The notes beneath the pieces are model-generated. The model searched no databases, was not told the origin of the DNA, and saw only the letters and a list, made by a program, of their open reading frames with translations. Positions 32,179-40,689 of a stretch of 46,095 nucleotides of DNA are shown one piece after another (position 1 is the first letter of the stretch; every line of letters starts with the position of its first letter). This DNA comes from Chitinophaga pinensis (GTDB lineage: Bacteria; Bacteroidota; Bacteroidia; SXHM01). Made by a program: the position numbers and the translations under genes. The DNA lies in contig CAMAVO010000004.1 of the NCBI GenBank assembly GCA_945861685.1, forward strand, positions 1 to 46,095. The letters run 5' to 3'.

Positions 32179-34290
32179 ATGAAGAAATTTTACATCGCAC
32201 TCATCCTTCTCACCTGCTCAACTCTAACCTCACTCACCTCTTCAGCACAACAAGCCCCCTGCGCCACCGTTAAGGTTAGTCAGGCACTGGAAGCAATTGA
32301 TGCTACCTATGCCCGCGAACGCGAAGACATGATTGCAGGCCGCGAACAACGTATTCAGAATTATTTAAACAACCGCGAAACGCAGGTGTTGAGAAAAATA
32401 TCGGTGGTAGTGCACGTTGTTTACAATGGCAGTGCAGAGAATGTTTCCGATGCATTGATTGCTGATATGATTCAAACGCTAAATGAAGACTTCCGCAGAC
32501 AAAATGCAGATGCTTCTTCTACTCGTTCTATTTTTCAGTCGGTTGCCACCGATGCGCAGATTGAATTTTGTTTAGACCAAACCATACGCGTAGCAACCAT
32601 CGAAGATTGCTACAGTACCTCCACCGAAACCAACAAAATGAAATACAACAATCAGGGTGGCTCCAATGCCGTTGACCCTGCCCATTTTCTCAACATCTGG
32701 ATAGTGGACATTTGCGGAGGCACCAACTCCGGTACTGCGGGCTATGCATATCTTCCTACATTCGGAATGGTAGGTTCAGCTAATGATGGTCTTGTGCTGG
32801 ATTACAGTTTAGGAATGGGAAGCGGAAGCAGAACAGCAACCCATGAAATAGGACACTACTTTAACCTCTGCCACACCTGGAGTTGTGATGATAGCCCCGG
32901 CTGTTCTAACGATGATGGATTTTCTGACACTCCACAATCATATCAGGAAAACTACAACACCTTTTCTAATTGTTTTGATCCTAACGTAAATAGCTGCACC
33001 AGTGGAAATCCTGATCTTCCTGACCAAACCGAAAACTTTATGGACTATGCTGCCTGCCCTAACATGTTTACTATACAACAAGCAGCTGAAATGAATTCTA
33101 TTCTCAGCAACGAGCGTTCTGATTTATTGGCATCAACCGGTTGCAGTTCGCAATCAGGTGGCGCACCAGTAGCTGATTTTGTGGGCAACCCAACATCAGG
33201 CACACCAGGAACTAATGTTCAGTTCACCGACCTCAGCACCAATACACCTACCTCATGGGCATGGAATTTTGGCGACCCGGGAAGCGGTGGTTTAAACACA
33301 TCTACATCACAAAACCCGGCACACACTTACGCTAACGTAGGATTGTACACTGTTACGCTTACCGCCACCAACGGCACCGGCAGCGATGGAGAAACTAAAA
33401 CCAATTACATCAACATCAGCACAGGAGGTGGAGGAACAGGACTTTGCGATACCATCTGGAATCCTTCTTTTGCTGACCCTGCTAACGAATGGACACTGAT
33501 AGGTTCTGTTGGCGGTGGTTATGTAAGCGGAACTAATGGTTACGGTGATCTTGCAAAAGCGCAGGCCTATACTCCTGTTAATTCTACTTCTTATATTTCT
33601 GATATTATTGTAATGTTCGGTGATATAATCACCACTTCGGGCGACCCCAACTCACGTGTAGCTTTTGTTATTTACGATATGGACGGACCGGGAACCACAA
33701 CAGGAGGAACTGTTACCACCGCACCGGGAAATATATTGGTAGCAGGCAGCGTTGCCGTTACCCAACTGATTACAAGCGGACCAATGCTGATTGGTATGCC
33801 AAGCACCGTTACCGTTACAGGACCTTATGCAGTAGGTGTTGACTTCAGTTTATTAAGCCCAGGCGATTCAGTAGCTGTTGTTTCAACGTCAGATGGTGAT
33901 GCCGGAAATTCTGAACGGTCATGGGAACAATTATCGGATGGTTCATGGATTACATTGCTAGAATCATGGCCGTTGGATATTGACTTTACCCTTGTTCCTA
34001 TTGAGTGTGACCAACTGCCCGTTGGCATTGAAACCAAAGTGGAAGCCAATGAGTTTTACATTTTCCCGAACCCGGCAAACAATGTATTGAATGTAGTTTC
34101 GGGTTCTGACCTGAACAATACATCTGTATTATCTGTTATTGATATTTCGGGACAAGTAATTTCAGAAACAACTTTAACCAATAAGCAATCGGCAATTGAT
34201 GTATCGCAACTGGCAGCAGGAATTTATTTTGCAAAACTTACAACCGACTCAAAAACAAACACTCTGAAATTTATTATCGCAGAAAAATAA
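32179..34290 (+). CDS. M43-family zinc metalloprotease exported by T9SS
   Basis: The 703-residue protein has a signal peptide (KKFYIALILLTCSTLTSLTS, ending SSAQ). The pappalysin/cytophagalysin-type catalytic domain carries the zinc site ATHEIGHYFNLCHTW (HExxHxxxxxH) and a Met-turn in ENFMDYAACPNMFT. A PKD domain (TSWAWNFGDPG, HTYANVGLYTVTLTATNG) spans about residues 330-415. Residues 423-612 (CDTIWNPSF to PIECDQL) form an unnamed beta-rich domain also present in the next protein. A type A sorting domain (FYIFPNPANNVLNV, AAGIYFAKLTT) closes it. It should act outside the cell on proteins. The active site appears intact. Confidence 0.93.
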   Translation: MKKFYIALILLTCSTLTSLTSSAQQAPCATVKVSQALEAIDATYAREREDMIAGREQRIQNYLNNRETQVLRKISVVVHVVYNGSAENVSDALIADMIQTLNEDFRRQNADASSTRSIFQSVATDAQIEFCLDQTIRVATIEDCYSTSTETNKMKYNNQGGSNAVDPAHFLNIWIVDICGGTNSGTAGYAYLPTFGMVGSANDGLVLDYSLGMGSGSRTATHEIGHYFNLCHTWSCDDSPGCSNDDGFSDTPQSYQENYNTFSNCFDPNVNSCTSGNPDLPDQTENFMDYAACPNMFTIQQAAEMNSILSNERSDLLASTGCSSQSGGAPVADFVGNPTSGTPGTNVQFTDLSTNTPTSWAWNFGDPGSGGLNTSTSQNPAHTYANVGLYTVTLTATNGTGSDGETKTNYINISTGGGGTGLCDTIWNPSFADPANEWTLIGSVGGGYVSGTNGYGDLAKAQAYTPVNSTSYISDIIVMFGDIITTSGDPNSRVAFVIYDMDGPGTTTGGTVTTAPGNILVAGSVAVTQLITSGPMLIGMPSTVTVTGPYAVGVDFSLLSPGDSVAVVSTSDGDAGNSERSWEQLSDGSWITLLESWPLDIDFTLVPIECDQLPVGIETKVEANEFYIFPNPANNVLNVVSGSDLNNTSVLSVIDISGQVISETTLTNKQSAIDVSQLAAGIYFAKLTTDSKTNTLKFIIAEK

Positions 34291-34340
34291 GCGTCACACT
34301 GAACTTGTTTCAGTGTCTCATCAGGAGATGCCGAAACACC
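34291..34340. repeat. Dispersed GTCACACTGAAC palindrome
   Basis: CGTCACACTGAACTTGTTTC, AGTGTCTCATCAGGAGATGC and CGAAACACC form a family of repeated hairpin sequence related to the TGTCACCCTGA elements elsewhere in the window. It sits in the 59-base gap between the two protease genes and overlaps any longer start chosen for the second gene. Confidence 0.6.
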
Positions 34341-34349
34341 ATCATAAAT

Positions 34350-37235
34350 ATGAATAAACATTCTAAGTTCATTACAGCCCTTGCAGTTATCTGCACGGGC
34401 TTTTTTTATTCTTCGTTTGCACAAATCAGCAGCGGAGGACAGCCTTTAAGTTTAAACGCTGAAAACAATTTAAGCCTGAATGATATTCCCGAAGAAAGCA
34501 TTGCAGCGCTTGATTTAGGAAGGCTTGCCGATGAAGATTACGAGAATGAGATGGCAGGCAAATTGCCCCGCTTTGCCAAACTGATAGAAGCAAATTTCAA
34601 CCTCACTAATTCAGGCAGCTGGAAAACACAGCCCAATGGCGAACGTGTTTGGCGACTGAAAATAATTACCGATGATGCGCTTGCCACTTCACTTTACTAC
34701 AACAATTTTCACCTGCCTGCAGGAAGTAAACTCTATATCTGGAACGAAACAGGAACACAGGTACTTGGTGCTTTTACCGAATTCAACAATCACGAAAGCG
34801 GCAAGTTTGCAACAGAATTAATCTATGGCGAAACCTGCTACCTTGAATATACAGAACCTGCTTCGCAGGCGGGGCAAGGTGTAATCAACATATCGCATGT
34901 GGCGTATGCCTACCGTTATGTGGAAGTGGAAGGCGAACAACGTGGTGGTGATTTCTGCGAGGTAGATATCAACTGCTCACCCGAAGGCACCAACTGGCAG
35001 GACGAGAAAAAAGGTGTAGTGCTTATGCAGGTAGTGGATGGCGGCAGCGCAGGATGGTGCAGCGCATCGGTGGTAAACAACACCAGCTTGAATTGTGTGC
35101 CCTATGTTCTGTCTGCGTTTCACTGCGGTGAAGGTTCATCAACATCAGATTTTACACAGTATATCTTTTATTTCAATTACGAACGTCCGGGTTGCGGAAC
35201 AGGCACTGCCTCTAGCAGCCAGAGTATGACGGGCTGCACAAAAAGAGCAGACAGTAACGATGGTGGCGGGTCTTCGGGCTCTGACTTTATGTTGTTGCAA
35301 TTAACCAATACTATACCTACCAACTACAATGCGTATTACAACGGTTGGAATGCCAACAATACAGCAAGCGCAAGCGGTGTAAGCATTCATCATCCGGCAG
35401 GAGGAAGAAAAAAAGTTTCTACCTACACACAAGCGCTTGTAAGCGCTGCTTACGGGGTAGCCAATACGCACTGGCGCGTAGTATGGGCAGCAACAACCAA
35501 CGGACATGGTGTTACTGAAGGTGGTTCATCAGGCTCGCCTATCTTCAACAGCAGCGGACAAATTGTAGGAACATTAACAGGTGGTGGTTCTTTCTGCAAT
35601 GCAACTACCAGTCCTGATTATTATGGAAAAGTATCTTACCACTGGACCAATAACCCCAATACAGCCGGACAAAAACTGAAAGTATGGCTTGACCCGGGAA
35701 ACACAGGCGCATTAACACTGAGCGGAACGTATGCACCTTGTCAGCAAGTGCCTTCATTAGATGCAGGTATATCAGCCATTGTTAACCCTTCGGGCAGTTC
35801 ATGTGCTACAAGTATCACTCCTGTTGTAACGCTTAAAAACTTTGGTTCTACCACACTAACTGCTGTTACCATTACAACTACTGTGGATGGCGGTGCTTCT
35901 GTTAATTATTCATGGACAGGTTCATTAGCTACCAATGCTACTGCAAACGTTACACTTCCTGTAAGAACAGTAACTGCAGGGGCGCATACGTTTAATGCAA
36001 CTACTGCATCGCCTAACGGTGGGGCTGATGCGAATAATACAAACAACGCATCTTCTTCTTCTTTCACGGTAACAGTTGCCAACAACACAGCTTACCTTAT
36101 TTTAAATACCGACAACAGCGGCAGCCAGACCACCTGGCAAATACGCGATGGAAGCAACACCGTAGTGGCGAGCGGTGGCTCTTATGGCAACAACCAGCAA
36201 TATGTAAGTGAAATTTGTTTGAACACGGGTTGCTACACCTTCACTATTTATGATTCGGGCAATAACGGCATTTGCTGCAACAACGGAACAGGCTCTTATT
36301 CTTTAGGCGATTCCGAAGGCATTGACCTTATCACTGGCGGCAGCTTTACAGCCAGCGAAAGCACAGCTTTTTGCCTGTACGCTGCCGGCACCTGCGACAC
36401 CATTGTGCAAACCAATTTTGCCAACGGAACTCCGGTTATTTATGGTGCTACTTCAGGCTACATTAGCGGCTCTAACAATTATGGCGATAAAGAAAAAGCG
36501 CAGGTGTTTGATGTTACCTCACCCGTATATGTGCAGGATGTTATTGTGTGGTTTGGCGCCAAAGAATATGTTTCAGGAAATGCCAACAGTAAAGTAACGG
36601 TGAACCTGCGTCAGGCAAACGGAACAGGAACAGCAACTACCGGAACGGTGAACACAGCACCGGGTGCGCTGCTTGCCACCAAAGATTTATTGATTACACG
36701 CATTGACACTTCAGGCTTCTTCAATAAAATTTCGTTTACATCGCCTGTGCTGATAAGCGCTGATTATGCAGTAGGCGTGAACTTTACCACTCTCGGAACT
36801 AATGATCAGGTGGGTATTGTTTCATCTACCGATGGTGATGCCAACAACACACAGCTTGCCTGGGAAATGTGGAGCGATAATACCTGGCACAGCATGCTCA
36901 GTGCATGGACAACGGCTATTGATGGCAACCTTGATCTGGGTATTTTCCCGATTGAATGCCCTAACCTTGTTACGGGTGTTGAAGAGGCAGAAACTGATTT
37001 CTTGTTGTTTCCAAATCCTGCAACGGATGAGGTGACTGTGTTTATAGGGGAACAATATCGAATGTCGAATATTGAATGTAGAATATTGAACACAGCCGGG
37101 CAATTGGTTTATCAGCACTCATTGAACAGTCAGCAATCAACTATTGATGTTTCCAACCTTGCAAGTGGTGTATATTTTGTGCAGGTTGTTATTGATGGAA
37201 AGGTGAGTACCAAAAAAGCAATAGTGGCAAAATAG
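34350..37235 (+). CDS. Lysyl-endopeptidase-like serine protease exported by T9SS
   Basis: I choose ATG 34350 because the signal peptide starts there (NKHSKFITALAVICTGFFYS), giving 961 residues. The upstream ATG 34305 lies within a dispersed repeat. The catalytic domain is of the S1E type, with His258 in VLSAFHCGEG, Asp312 in SGSDFMLLQL and Ser396 in TEGGSSGSPIFN. Family features are GGDFCEVDINC and VSIHHPAGGRKKV. Ig-like repeats follow, then a WQIRDGSNTVVASGG domain with CCNNGTGSY. Residues 682-871 repeat the C-terminal domain of the preceding protease, and a T9SS type A sorting domain (FLLFPNPATDEVTV) ends it. It should cut proteins outside the cell, perhaps after lysine. Confidence 0.92.
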   Translation: MNKHSKFITALAVICTGFFYSSFAQISSGGQPLSLNAENNLSLNDIPEESIAALDLGRLADEDYENEMAGKLPRFAKLIEANFNLTNSGSWKTQPNGERVWRLKIITDDALATSLYYNNFHLPAGSKLYIWNETGTQVLGAFTEFNNHESGKFATELIYGETCYLEYTEPASQAGQGVINISHVAYAYRYVEVEGEQRGGDFCEVDINCSPEGTNWQDEKKGVVLMQVVDGGSAGWCSASVVNNTSLNCVPYVLSAFHCGEGSSTSDFTQYIFYFNYERPGCGTGTASSSQSMTGCTKRADSNDGGGSSGSDFMLLQLTNTIPTNYNAYYNGWNANNTASASGVSIHHPAGGRKKVSTYTQALVSAAYGVANTHWRVVWAATTNGHGVTEGGSSGSPIFNSSGQIVGTLTGGGSFCNATTSPDYYGKVSYHWTNNPNTAGQKLKVWLDPGNTGALTLSGTYAPCQQVPSLDAGISAIVNPSGSSCATSITPVVTLKNFGSTTLTAVTITTTVDGGASVNYSWTGSLATNATANVTLPVRTVTAGAHTFNATTASPNGGADANNTNNASSSSFTVTVANNTAYLILNTDNSGSQTTWQIRDGSNTVVASGGSYGNNQQYVSEICLNTGCYTFTIYDSGNNGICCNNGTGSYSLGDSEGIDLITGGSFTASESTAFCLYAAGTCDTIVQTNFANGTPVIYGATSGYISGSNNYGDKEKAQVFDVTSPVYVQDVIVWFGAKEYVSGNANSKVTVNLRQANGTGTATTGTVNTAPGALLATKDLLITRIDTSGFFNKISFTSPVLISADYAVGVNFTTLGTNDQVGIVSSTDGDANNTQLAWEMWSDNTWHSMLSAWTTAIDGNLDLGIFPIECPNLVTGVEEAETDFLLFPNPATDEVTVFIGEQYRMSNIECRILNTAGQLVYQHSLNSQQSTIDVSNLASGVYFVQVVIDGKVSTKKAIVAK

Positions 37236-37259
37236 AATTTAATAAAATACATGAATAAT

Positions 37260-37285
37260 AAATCCTGTTCAAAACAACGGGGTTT
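37260..37285. terminator. Terminator between convergent genes
   Basis: AAATCCTGTT (37260-37269) pairs with AACGGGGTTT (37276-37285) over 10 bp including two G-U wobbles, loop CAAAAC, followed by a T-rich run (GTTATTTATTT). It lies between the serine protease gene and the convergent oxidoreductase gene. Confidence 0.65.
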
Positions 37286-37290
37286 GTTAT

Positions 37291-38424
37291 TTATTTAAGA
37301 ATCATTTCAGCAGCTTCTTTCCCACTCAATGTTCCAAGCGCAACTCCCATTCCGCCCATGCGCACCGCGCAATAAATATTGGAGGCAACTTGTTTAAGAA
37401 TGGTGTTCTTCTCTGCTCCTACGCCCATAATTCCGCTCCAGCGTTGTTCAATTTTACAAGTTCTTCCTGGAATTATAACAGTGTTCAGAATTTCTTCCAA
37501 TCGTTGCTGCACTTTTTCAGTTAAACCAAACTCAGTTGTTTGTTCTGTTTTGAAATCAAGGTTGCGCCCGCCACCAAAGAGTATGCGATTACCAACATTG
37601 CGGAAATAGTAATAACCTTTATCGTAATGGAAAACTCCGTTCAGTTTTAAATCCTCAATCGGCTCTGTAATCAACACTTGAGCGCGAGCAGGTTTTACAT
37701 CTAATTCAGGCAGCAACTGTTTAGCAAAACCATTAGTAGCTGCAAGTATTTTTTTCGTTTTCAGTTCAAGATTAGTATTACAGCTTAGCACAACTTCACT
37801 TGTTGTTGACACAAATCCGTTAACTTCAATTCCGTTCAGAATAGTTACTCCTATCGATTGAACTTTTCTCAAAAGCTCAGCCATCATTTTACCTGTATTT
37901 ACTTGCCCTTCTGCCGTGCTTTCAATCATGTGCTCAACGTTTGAGAAACCAAACGAAGCAATCTTTTCATCTGATTTGCGAAAACAGTTTTCTATTCCTG
38001 TGGTTTTAAAAACCTGTTCGTTCAGAGAATCTAATTTGCTTGCACACTCTTCGTAAAGAGCAGCATCTTCTTTTCCGAAAATTTCAAATCCTCCGGTTTG
38101 AAGAAACCCGATGTTTGTATCGCCAAGATTTTCGCGCAGCAACTTTAGTCCCTGAAAACGTTTGCCAACCAATGAGAAAACTTTTTCTTCAGAATTAGTT
38201 TTCAAATCATCCAACAATTCTGATGGACTTCCGAAACAGGCAAAACCTGCATTCTTAGTGCTTGCTCCACTTGGCAGCATTCCGCGTTCAAGAATTACAA
38301 CCTTTAATTGCGGGTTATTTCTTTTAAGATAATATGCTGTAGAAAGTCCGACAATACCGCTACCGATAATACAGACATCAATGTTGTTAAAGAAAGTTTC
38401 GTTTTCCCAGAAGCTCCAGTTCAT
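37291..38424 (-). CDS. FAD-dependent oxidoreductase (DAO family)
   Basis: The 377-residue flavoprotein has the FAD-binding dinucleotide motif DVCIIGSGIVGLSTAYYLKR, then VVILERGMLPSGASTKNAGF. The substrate domain contains GYYYFRNVGNRILFGGGRNL and the C-terminal FAD contact VRMGGMGVALGTLSGKEAA. It belongs to the D-amino-acid oxidase/glycine oxidase superfamily (DadA, ThiO and relatives), which oxidise amines to imines. The specific substrate is not evident. It lies 10 bases after apaG on the same strand and may share a transcript. Confidence 0.9.
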   Translation of the reverse strand: MNWSFWENETFFNNIDVCIIGSGIVGLSTAYYLKRNNPQLKVVILERGMLPSGASTKNAGFACFGSPSELLDDLKTNSEEKVFSLVGKRFQGLKLLRENLGDTNIGFLQTGGFEIFGKEDAALYEECASKLDSLNEQVFKTTGIENCFRKSDEKIASFGFSNVEHMIESTAEGQVNTGKMMAELLRKVQSIGVTILNGIEVNGFVSTTSEVVLSCNTNLELKTKKILAATNGFAKQLLPELDVKPARAQVLITEPIEDLKLNGVFHYDKGYYYFRNVGNRILFGGGRNLDFKTEQTTEFGLTEKVQQRLEEILNTVIIPGRTCKIEQRWSGIMGVGAEKNTILKQVASNIYCAVRMGGMGVALGTLSGKEAAEMILK

Positions 38425-38434
38425 GGGATAGAAA

Positions 38435-38821
38435 TTAATTCAACATGAATGGAACTGCTAACTCAAACTCCGGTATTTCAACACGTAGTTTTTTATTGTC
38501 GGGAACACGTACCATGTTGTAATAACCACTCATTCTGCCTATTGTTGTTTTCAGATTACAGGCCGATTCATAGTTATAATATTCACCTGGATGCAGAATG
38601 GGTTGTTTGCCAACAACACCTTCGCCATCAACTGTTGTGAGTTCTCCATTGGAATCAAAAATATCCCAATGACGACTTAAAAGCTGCACAGGAAAATCAT
38701 TTGTGTTTTCGATAGTGATTTTATAAGTAAAAACGAAGTTGCCGCTGTCCACATCAGAATAGCGCTCTTCGTAGCCTGTTTCTACTGTTATTCTTACTCC
38801 GTCTGTTATCTGATTAACCAT
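38435..38821 (-). CDS. apaG: ApaG/CorD family protein
   Basis: The 128-residue protein is a single fibronectin-like beta domain: VRITVETGYEERYSDVDSGN, FVFTYKITIENTNDFPVQLL, SRHWDIFDSNGELTTVDGEG, VVGKQPILHPGEYYNYESAC. The GEGVVGKQP loop is the family hallmark. ApaG proteins have a modest connection with Co/Mg resistance and pyrophosphate binding, and no clear enzyme activity. The upstream TATACTTG on the minus strand is one base from a -7 box. It precedes the oxidoreductase gene on the same strand. Confidence 0.95.
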   Translation of the reverse strand: MVNQITDGVRITVETGYEERYSDVDSGNFVFTYKITIENTNDFPVQLLSRHWDIFDSNGELTTVDGEGVVGKQPILHPGEYYNYESACNLKTTIGRMSGYYNMVRVPDNKKLRVEIPEFELAVPFMLN

Positions 38822-38935
38822 GTTGTTAGTTTTGAACGATGCAAGTATAGTGATTCAATTATATGAACGTAAAAATTCTCAAACAATTTTATTCATAAAA
38901 TTAAGTTTCCACCAATAACTTATTCTGCAAAAAAT

Positions 38936-40240
38936 TTAAAAATCGCGCAAAGAATTCAACGACTTTGCAGCAATAACACGGTCATAATATTGTCCGGCTT
39001 CACGGTGATAAATAAACAGTGTATAATTCTGTCCTGCCTGAGCGTGTGTGCCTTCTATAATACTTTCGTCAGCAATTCCGAGGCTATCATTTTGAGGAAG
39101 AAAAACATACTCGTAATCATACCAGCCTTGTTTTAAGAATGCATTGGTTTCGTACTGTTTCTCTTCTGTATTATAAGTCATTTTAAATTCGGGCTTGCAT
39201 TGCCAGTCACTCAATGCCCCGAAAACATATAAAGAGCCAGGTTGTGAAATTTTATCACTTTTCAAGCGAAAAAAGATGCGAGCATAGTCAGGCTCTACAT
39301 CATCATCATTGGCTTCCTGCATACTGATGTAGTATTGTCCGTTAATATCTGCCATGCTTTGATAGCGTAAGGAACTGCGTCTTTCATCCGGAAAAAGATA
39401 AACACTATAGCCATTGTATTCCGTTTCAAGATTTTGAATTCTGTCGCTGAGAAAACGAATACTGCGAAAATCAAAATGTCTGAATTCATTTCCTGCCATA
39501 AATGTATTCTTGTCTTCATAATCATAAATCAAAAGATGATCCTGAACAAACAAAGGCTGCAAACCTATGCAGGCATTATCCCATCTGCCGTTTTGCGTAA
39601 TTGCAATTTTCACATCCGTAAAAGCATTGTCAATTTTAAATCCTTTGGTGTTAATGGAAAAATCAATTTCATGACGATACCTGCTGTCGCTTAAAATTGT
39701 TGCTTTTTTTACATGTGCATCAATGCCAACTAAGTTTTCATACACTACAAATCGCCTTGTGAGAACAATGTTTTCTTTATCAAAATCTTCATAAACCATT
39801 AGCAGGTAATTTCCCGACTTGGTGATTTTAGTGTTTTCATTAGGAACAACGCAGGCATAGTGCGTATAGTCCTGCAACGTATTAAGTGAATAAGCATAAG
39901 AGTTCAACGGATTTTCCCAGAAACCACTGATATATTGAGCTGTGCTTAGATTAGAAGGCGTCCAATCAGCATTGCATTGAACAACTCCATACGTGTAATT
40001 TTTATAACCTCCATCAAGATCATCAAAATCCAGTCGCACTACTTCTTCACTATTCAAGGCTATAAAAGGGTACGAAAGCTTCTCGTTGTTATTCTCAAGC
40101 AATACGCTTTTAATGTTTTCTTTGTAAATATAATTCTCGTAGCGAAGCTGGCTGTCAGAAAAATAGTCGTCTTCATCTTGCGCAAGAGTGCATATACTCA
40201 TAGCAAAAATGGAAAGAAGAATAAGTGTGAACGTTTTCAA
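38936..40240 (-). CDS. Type IX secretion system Plug protein (DUF5103)
   Basis: The protein matches the DUF5103/T9SS Plug family, which closes the periplasmic side of the SprA translocon. Recognisable segments are YENYIYKENIKSVLLENNNE, PFIALNSEEVVRLDFDDLDG, YTYGVVQCNADWTPSNLSTA and YISGFWENPLNSYAYSLNTL. I propose a TTG start at 40240 (434 residues), because the signal peptide KTFTLILLSIFAMSICTLAQ begins there. The ATG at 40318 adds 26 residues unlike a signal and crosses the divergent promoter. A soluble periplasmic protein is expected. It fits with the three T9SS substrates elsewhere in the window. Confidence 0.88.
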   Translation of the reverse strand: MKTFTLILLSIFAMSICTLAQDEDDYFSDSQLRYENYIYKENIKSVLLENNNEKLSYPFIALNSEEVVRLDFDDLDGGYKNYTYGVVQCNADWTPSNLSTAQYISGFWENPLNSYAYSLNTLQDYTHYACVVPNENTKITKSGNYLLMVYEDFDKENIVLTRRFVVYENLVGIDAHVKKATILSDSRYRHEIDFSINTKGFKIDNAFTDVKIAITQNGRWDNACIGLQPLFVQDHLLIYDYEDKNTFMAGNEFRHFDFRSIRFLSDRIQNLETEYNGYSVYLFPDERRSSLRYQSMADINGQYYISMQEANDDDVEPDYARIFFRLKSDKISQPGSLYVFGALSDWQCKPEFKMTYNTEEKQYETNAFLKQGWYDYEYVFLPQNDSLGIADESIIEGTHAQAGQNYTLFIYHREAGQYYDRVIAAKSLNSLRDF

Positions 40241-40282
40241 ATCAGTAATTTCTGTTTTTATAGGGTGAGCAAAGATAATCCT

Positions 40283-40290
40283 TACTTTTG
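40283..40290 (+). promoter_or_regulatory. -7 promoter element of the metal-uptake locus
   Basis: TACTTTTG matches TAnnTTTG and is followed 8 bases later by an in-frame TTG. Transcription would start within a few bases of the translation start, so a leaderless mRNA is likely. Confidence 0.6.
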
Positions 40291-40297
40291 CAACCCA

Positions 40298-40624
40298 TTG
40301 AAAGCATATAACAAACATATCGCCTTATTTCTGTTAGCAGTTCTTTCGGCATTTATCGTGCCTAAAGAACTGGTGCATGCTTTTTATGGTCATACCGATA
40401 CGGTTCACGCATTTCATCAATCAGACAGCGATGCGCCTGTAATAGAAAATGAACACGAACACTGTGAGATACTCAACTTCAATATCCCTCTTTACTTTCA
40501 CAGTTTAAATTTCTTCACAGCACCTGAAGTTATTTTCAGTGCTCAACCCATTCAACAGGTTAACGAGGTTTACTTTGCCTCGCACATTGGGCTTTCTTCC
40601 TTAAGAGCACCGCCCATTTGCTGA
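40298..40624 (+). CDS. Small His-rich exported protein of the metal-uptake locus
   Basis: An open frame with no ATG in its hydrophobic start encodes, from TTG 40298, a 108-residue protein: a signal/anchor (KHIALFLLAVLSAFIVPKEL), then a histidine-rich stretch (VHAFYGHTDTVHAFHQSDSD, ENEHEHCEIL), then NFNIPLYFHS and an aromatic-rich tail. The HEHC motif and other histidines suggest metal binding. The longer frame from 39977 overlaps the Plug gene antisense and is not believable. The gene precedes a ZnuD-like TonB receptor by 65 bases with a hairpin between them. I do not recognise the family. A role in zinc or copper capture is inference. Confidence 0.72.
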   Translation: MKAYNKHIALFLLAVLSAFIVPKELVHAFYGHTDTVHAFHQSDSDAPVIENEHEHCEILNFNIPLYFHSLNFFTAPEVIFSAQPIQQVNEVYFASHIGLSSLRAPPIC

Positions 40625-40641
40625 TTCTACTTCCTGCTTTG

Positions 40642-40669
40642 TTCCGATAGTTTTCGGAATCCTTTTTTT
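40642..40669 (+). terminator. Hairpin with T-run between the His-rich gene and the TonB receptor gene
   Basis: TTCCGA-TAGTTT-TCGGAA at 40642-40659 is a perfect 6-bp stem followed by TCCTTTTTTT. It has the form of an intrinsic terminator, placed inside what otherwise looks like an operon. It may attenuate expression of the receptor gene. Confidence 0.7.
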
Positions 40670-40689
40670 ATTCATTTAATTTTCATCTG

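Noticed and set aside
34305-34349. Longer start for the serine protease
   Set aside because: The added residues come from a dispersed hairpin repeat, and the signal peptide begins at 34350.
39977-40297. N-terminal part of a 215-residue plus-strand frame
   Set aside because: It is antisense to the Plug gene and lies upstream of the TACTTTTG promoter. Only the part from TTG 40298 looks like a protein.
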